From Delftia acidovorans (GTDB lineage Bacteria > Pseudomonadota > Gammaproteobacteria > Burkholderiales > Burkholderiaceae_C), in NCBI GenBank assembly GCA_031286585.1, contig JAITUC010000042.1:36114-100113 (forward strand): a DNA stretch of 64,000 bases, in the 5' to 3' direction. Under the pieces are notes generated by a model. The model saw only the letters and a program-made list of their open reading frames with translations, was not told where the DNA came from and ran no database searches. The position numbers and the translations under genes were made by a program. Shown one piece after another: positions 59,687 through 64,000 of this stretch (position 1 is the first letter of the stretch; the number at the start of each line of letters is the position of its first letter).

Positions 59687-59941
59687 GTTCTCCCCCCTTC
59701 TCTGGATTGCCAGTTGGCGAAAGCCCTCGCCGCAATGGCGCGGACATACTGAAATCCTTGCGTGGCGCGGCGGAAAACGCTGCGGCCAGGCGCCAGCCTG
59801 TTCTTGCTCTTGCGCCAAGCGTTGCAACGCAAGGCCGGCAGCAGCTGGTCAGCGGATTCTCAGTGAAGGGGTATGGCTGGACATAAACGATTCAGCGACG
59901 GACTGATCCTCTGCCGTCATGAGCGGCTAGGTGTTTTCCCA

Positions 59942-59972
59942 CAAAAAAGCCGCCGTGCAGGACACGGCGGCT
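59942..59972 (-). terminator. Terminator of thiC
   Basis: On the minus strand AGCCGCCGTG-TCCTG-CACGGCGGCT is followed by TTTTTTG, 15 bp past the thiC stop. It belongs to the betaproteobacterial side of the join. Confidence 0.9.
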
Positions 59973-59986
59973 GCAGAGCCATGTGA

Positions 59987-61801
<1,815 letters not shown>

Positions 61802-61811
61802 GCGACCTTCA

Positions 61812-61921
61812 ACTCCCTACGCCGGCATTACCCGGTCAGGTTCCTGCGGTCGGCGCAGCAGGTGGTACGCGGGCCCGCGTACCGTCAGCGCCCTCTCAGC
61901 CCGGTGCTCCGAGCTCCCGTT
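61812..61921 (-). ncRNA. TPP riboswitch (THI element) upstream of thiC
   Basis: On the minus strand GGGCTGAGAGGG (CTGAGA core at 61894-61899), a variable GTACGCGGGCCCGCGTAC hairpin, GGAACCTGACCGGGTAATGCCGGCGTAGGGA reproduce the conserved THI box of thiamine pyrophosphate riboswitches. It ends 10 bp before the thiC start with no separate terminator, so translation control by covering the ribosome site, usual in actinobacteria, is likely. Binding of TPP would turn thiC off. Confidence 0.95.
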
Positions 61922-62053
61922 CCGCGCAGGCGTTTGCGCCTGCGTCCGCTGCTCACCGTAGGGCACCGGGCGCGGACGGTCCAGGGCGCGTCCCCGGTGC
62001 GGGGAGTGCGCCCGGCCTGTGCGGGCGGGGTGCGGGGTGGAAGAATCGCCGGG

Positions 62054-62254
62054 GTGATCGGACTGGTGGGGCGGGTGACGGGGCGGATCGGCGCGGGCCT
62101 GGTCGGCGAGGTGATGGTGAGCGTTCCCGAACGGCTGGGCAGCGAGGCGTTCCTGGCGTACCGGGCCGTTCCGGGTGATCCGCTGGAGCCGGGCTCCATG
62201 GTGGTCGTGGTCGATTACCAGCCACCGCGCACGGTGTACGTCGAGCCCTTCTGA
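62054..62254 (+). CDS. Short NfeD-like OB-fold protein (actinobacterial)
   Basis: A 66-residue protein with a beta-rich pattern (GLVGRVTGRIGAGLVGEVMVSV, then GSMVVVVDYQPPRTVYVEPF) like the C-terminal OB domain of NfeD proteins, but without their membrane helices or protease part. NfeD-type genes are regularly next to SPFH/flotillin genes, and one follows here at 186 bp on the same strand. The GTG start at 62054 is preceded by a CGCCGGG stretch rather than a clear ribosome site. It belongs to the actinobacterial portion. The assignment rests on context plus the short beta pattern. Confidence 0.65.
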   Translation: MIGLVGRVTGRIGAGLVGEVMVSVPERLGSEAFLAYRAVPGDPLEPGSMVVVVDYQPPRTVYVEPF

Positions 62255-62439
62255 CTACACCTCAGCGGGGCTTTGCAAACCCTTTGCAACTGTTTCGAGA
62301 CAGTGACAGTTCCCACGGGTGCGGGGCCTTCCGCCCTGCCGCCGGGCGGCGGAGAATGCCGCTGCCACCGGATTCCGCGCCCACAACTGCACCACCCTGC
62401 GCAGCCACGGACCGGTGTGCCACGAAGGGGGAGTTCCCG

Positions 62440-63936
62440 ATGCTCATCGGCATCGCCGGGGGAGTCGTCGCCGGCATCGTTCTGCTGATCCTGCTGTTCA
62501 AGTTGATGTGGCGGGTGGCGGAACCGAACGAGGCGCTGGTCATCTCGGGTTCCAAGCACGGCGAGGGCCTCGGCTTCCGCGTGGTCACCGGACGGGGGAC
62601 CTTCGTGGTGCCCGGTGTCCAGGCGGTCCGCCGGCTGTCGCTGGACCTCAACGAGGCCGCGCTGGACGTCGAGTGCGTGACCTCGCAGGGCATTCCGGTG
62701 CACGTCAAGGGCGTGGTCATCTTCAAGGTCGGCGACGACCCGTCGTCCATCGCCAACGCCGCCCGCCGCTTCCTGGACCAGCAGAAGATGATGGGCCAGC
62801 GGGTGCACAACGTGTTCGCCGGCCACCTGCGCTCCATCGTCGGCGGGCTGACCGTCGAGGACATGATCCGCGACCGCGAGCGGCTCACCGGGGAGACCCG
62901 CTCCGCCTCGGGGATCGAGATGGAGAAGCTCGGCCTGATCATCGACTCGCTGCAGATCCAGGAGATCCTGGACCCGACCGGCTACATCACCAACCTGGCC
63001 GCGCCGCACGCCGCCGCCGTCCAGCGGGACGCCCGGATCGCGGCCGCCGAGGCCGACCGCCGGGCCACCGAGGCCGAGCAGGAGGCGTTCGCCCGCAAGG
63101 CCGAGGCAACGCGCAACTCGGGTATCCAGCAGGCCGGTTACCAGGCCGAGATGGACACCGCCGCGGCCCGCGCGCTGCAGGCCGGCCCGCTCGCCCAGGC
63201 CGCCGCCCGGCAGGAGGTCGTGGTCCAGGAGACCAAGGTCGCCGAGCTGGAGGCGCACCGCAAGGAGCAGCAGCTCCAGGCCGACGTCCGCAAGCCCGCC
63301 GACGCCCGCGCGTACGAGACCCGCACCAAGGCCGAGGCCGACCGCGACGCCCGGATCTCCGCCGCCGAGGCGCTCTCCCGGGAGACCGACCTGAAGACCG
63401 CCGCCGAGGCCAACCGGGTCAAGGTCGCCGCGGCCGCCGAGGCCGAGGCCACCAAGGCCCGCGGCCTGGCCGCCGCCGAGGCCACCCGCGCCACCGGTGA
63501 GGCGCAGGCCGCCGCCGAGGCCGCCAAGGGCCTGGCCGAGGCGGAGGCCGCCCGCGCCAAGGGCCTCGCCGAGGCCGAGGCCACCCGGGCCCAGGGCCTG
63601 GCCGAGGCCGAGGGCATCAAGGCCCGCGCCGCGGCCCTCGCCGAGAACCAGGAAGCCGTCGTCGCCCAGCAGTTGGCCGAGAACTGGCCCGCCATCGTCC
63701 GGGCCGGCGCGGACGCCTTCGGCAACGTCGAGCACATGGTGCTGCTGAACGGCGCCGAGGGCATGTCCGAGATGTTCGCCAAGGCGCTCACCATGGGCGG
63801 CACCGGCCTCGGCCTGGCCCGCCAGCTGCTCACCTCGATGAACACCAGCGCCCCCGCCGAGACCCCGGCGGAGCCCGCCGCCCCGGCCGCCCCGACCACC
63901 CAGGTCATCCCGGTGCAGGCCGACAACGGCAACTGA
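62440..63936 (+). CDS. SPFH/flotillin-like membrane protein (actinobacterial)
   Basis: A 498-residue flotillin-type scaffold protein. A single N-terminal membrane helix (IGIAGGVVAGIVLLILLFKLMW) is followed by the SPFH domain (residues 30-190; VVTGRGTFVVPGVQAVRRLSLDL, LRSIVGGLTVEDMIRDRERLT, IDSLQIQEI). A long Ala/Glu-rich coiled coil (residues 200-400) has repeats of the form KGLAEAEAARA. Such proteins organise membrane microdomains and often pair with NfeD. GAAGGGGGAG sets the start. Codons ending in G or C are almost exclusive, typical of streptomycetes. It lies wholly on the actinobacterial side of the join. Confidence 0.93.
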   Translation: MLIGIAGGVVAGIVLLILLFKLMWRVAEPNEALVISGSKHGEGLGFRVVTGRGTFVVPGVQAVRRLSLDLNEAALDVECVTSQGIPVHVKGVVIFKVGDDPSSIANAARRFLDQQKMMGQRVHNVFAGHLRSIVGGLTVEDMIRDRERLTGETRSASGIEMEKLGLIIDSLQIQEILDPTGYITNLAAPHAAAVQRDARIAAAEADRRATEAEQEAFARKAEATRNSGIQQAGYQAEMDTAAARALQAGPLAQAAARQEVVVQETKVAELEAHRKEQQLQADVRKPADARAYETRTKAEADRDARISAAEALSRETDLKTAAEANRVKVAAAAEAEATKARGLAAAEATRATGEAQAAAEAAKGLAEAEAARAKGLAEAEATRAQGLAEAEGIKARAAALAENQEAVVAQQLAENWPAIVRAGADAFGNVEHMVLLNGAEGMSEMFAKALTMGGTGLGLARQLLTSMNTSAPAETPAEPAAPAAPTTQVIPVQADNGN

Positions 63937-63975
63937 CGCACCGTCAGCAGATAGGCAAGCAGGCAGCACCCGGCC

Positions 63976-64000
63976 CGTACGGCAGCACCACCGCCGTACG
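63976..64000 (+). terminator. Hairpin after the flotillin gene, at the window edge
   Basis: CGTACGGC-AGCACCACC-GCCGTACG forms a perfect 8-bp stem starting 40 bp past the stop. What follows is outside the window. Confidence 0.55.

Overview
Positions 1 to about 60,150 look like one stretch of a high-GC betaproteobacterial chromosome, best matching the family Comamonadaceae (Delftia, Comamonas or Acidovorax type). The signs are two Gram-negative trimeric-type porins, two Bug/TctC solute-binding proteins each paired with a LysR regulator, many small catabolic operons, a Fur-controlled ferrisiderophore module, a MacAB efflux set and DarP(YjgA)/PmbA back to back. The genus is inferred from gene content, not from a search. 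From about 60,150-60,200 to the end the DNA looks actinobacterial (Streptomyces/Kitasatospora-like): most of thiC, an actinobacterial-style TPP riboswitch in front of it, a short NfeD-like gene and an SPFH/flotillin gene. The change falls inside the most conserved part of thiC, the [4Fe-4S] CxxCxxxxC segment, so the window is most simply a chimeric contig.

Layout. 1-5.6 kb: 3' end of a tartrate/isopropylmalate dehydrogenase-type gene, a beta-propeller protein with its TPR regulator, PhoD phosphatase and glutathione reductase. 5.6-12.9 kb: an uptake and oxidation locus with MFS transporter, porin, TetR regulator, Rieske oxygenase, TIM-barrel protein, FAD reductase and [2Fe-2S] ferredoxin. Related putative operators lie before the porin and before the oxygenase. 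13.0-14.6 kb: an AT-rich operon of four small unknown genes, one frameshifted at a G6 run. 14.6-20.8 kb: LysR, Bug receptor, galactarate dehydratase, semialdehyde dehydrogenase and HpaI aldolase, a hexarate catabolic operon. 20.8-23.3 kb: a Fur-box-controlled DUF3325/PepSY/DUF3649 trio. 23.4-29.5 kb: EamA exporter, a DUF1641/SQR-like flavoprotein pair with a TetR regulator, PhzF, an unusual SRAP protein and a class D beta-lactamase.

29.7-40.0 kb: ammonium transporter, the PrkA/DUF444/SpoVR stress-signalling operon, and a large MscK-like channel. 40.2-41.4 kb: an AT-richer pair, an L,D-transpeptidase-fold protein and a lipoprotein, that looks like an antibacterial effector with its immunity protein. 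41.4-48.4 kb: a chemoreceptor, then LysR and a CitE-type lyase, class III CoA-transferase, Bug receptor and FAH hydrolase, likely an organic-acid CoA-dependent catabolic operon. 48.4-51.2 kb: pmbA, yjgA/darP and mog. 51.2-52.4 kb: an XRE regulator and nucleotidyltransferase-like pair resembling a toxin-antitoxin module. 52.7-59.7 kb: a lone branched-chain-type binding protein, a macA-macB-outer-membrane-factor efflux operon and a second porin.

The strongest candidates for new biology are the effector/immunity-like pair at 40.25-41.44 kb, the unknown AT-rich operon at 13.05-14.62 kb, and the Rieske/TIM-barrel locus with its shared operator. The most important caution for a reader is the thiC chimera.
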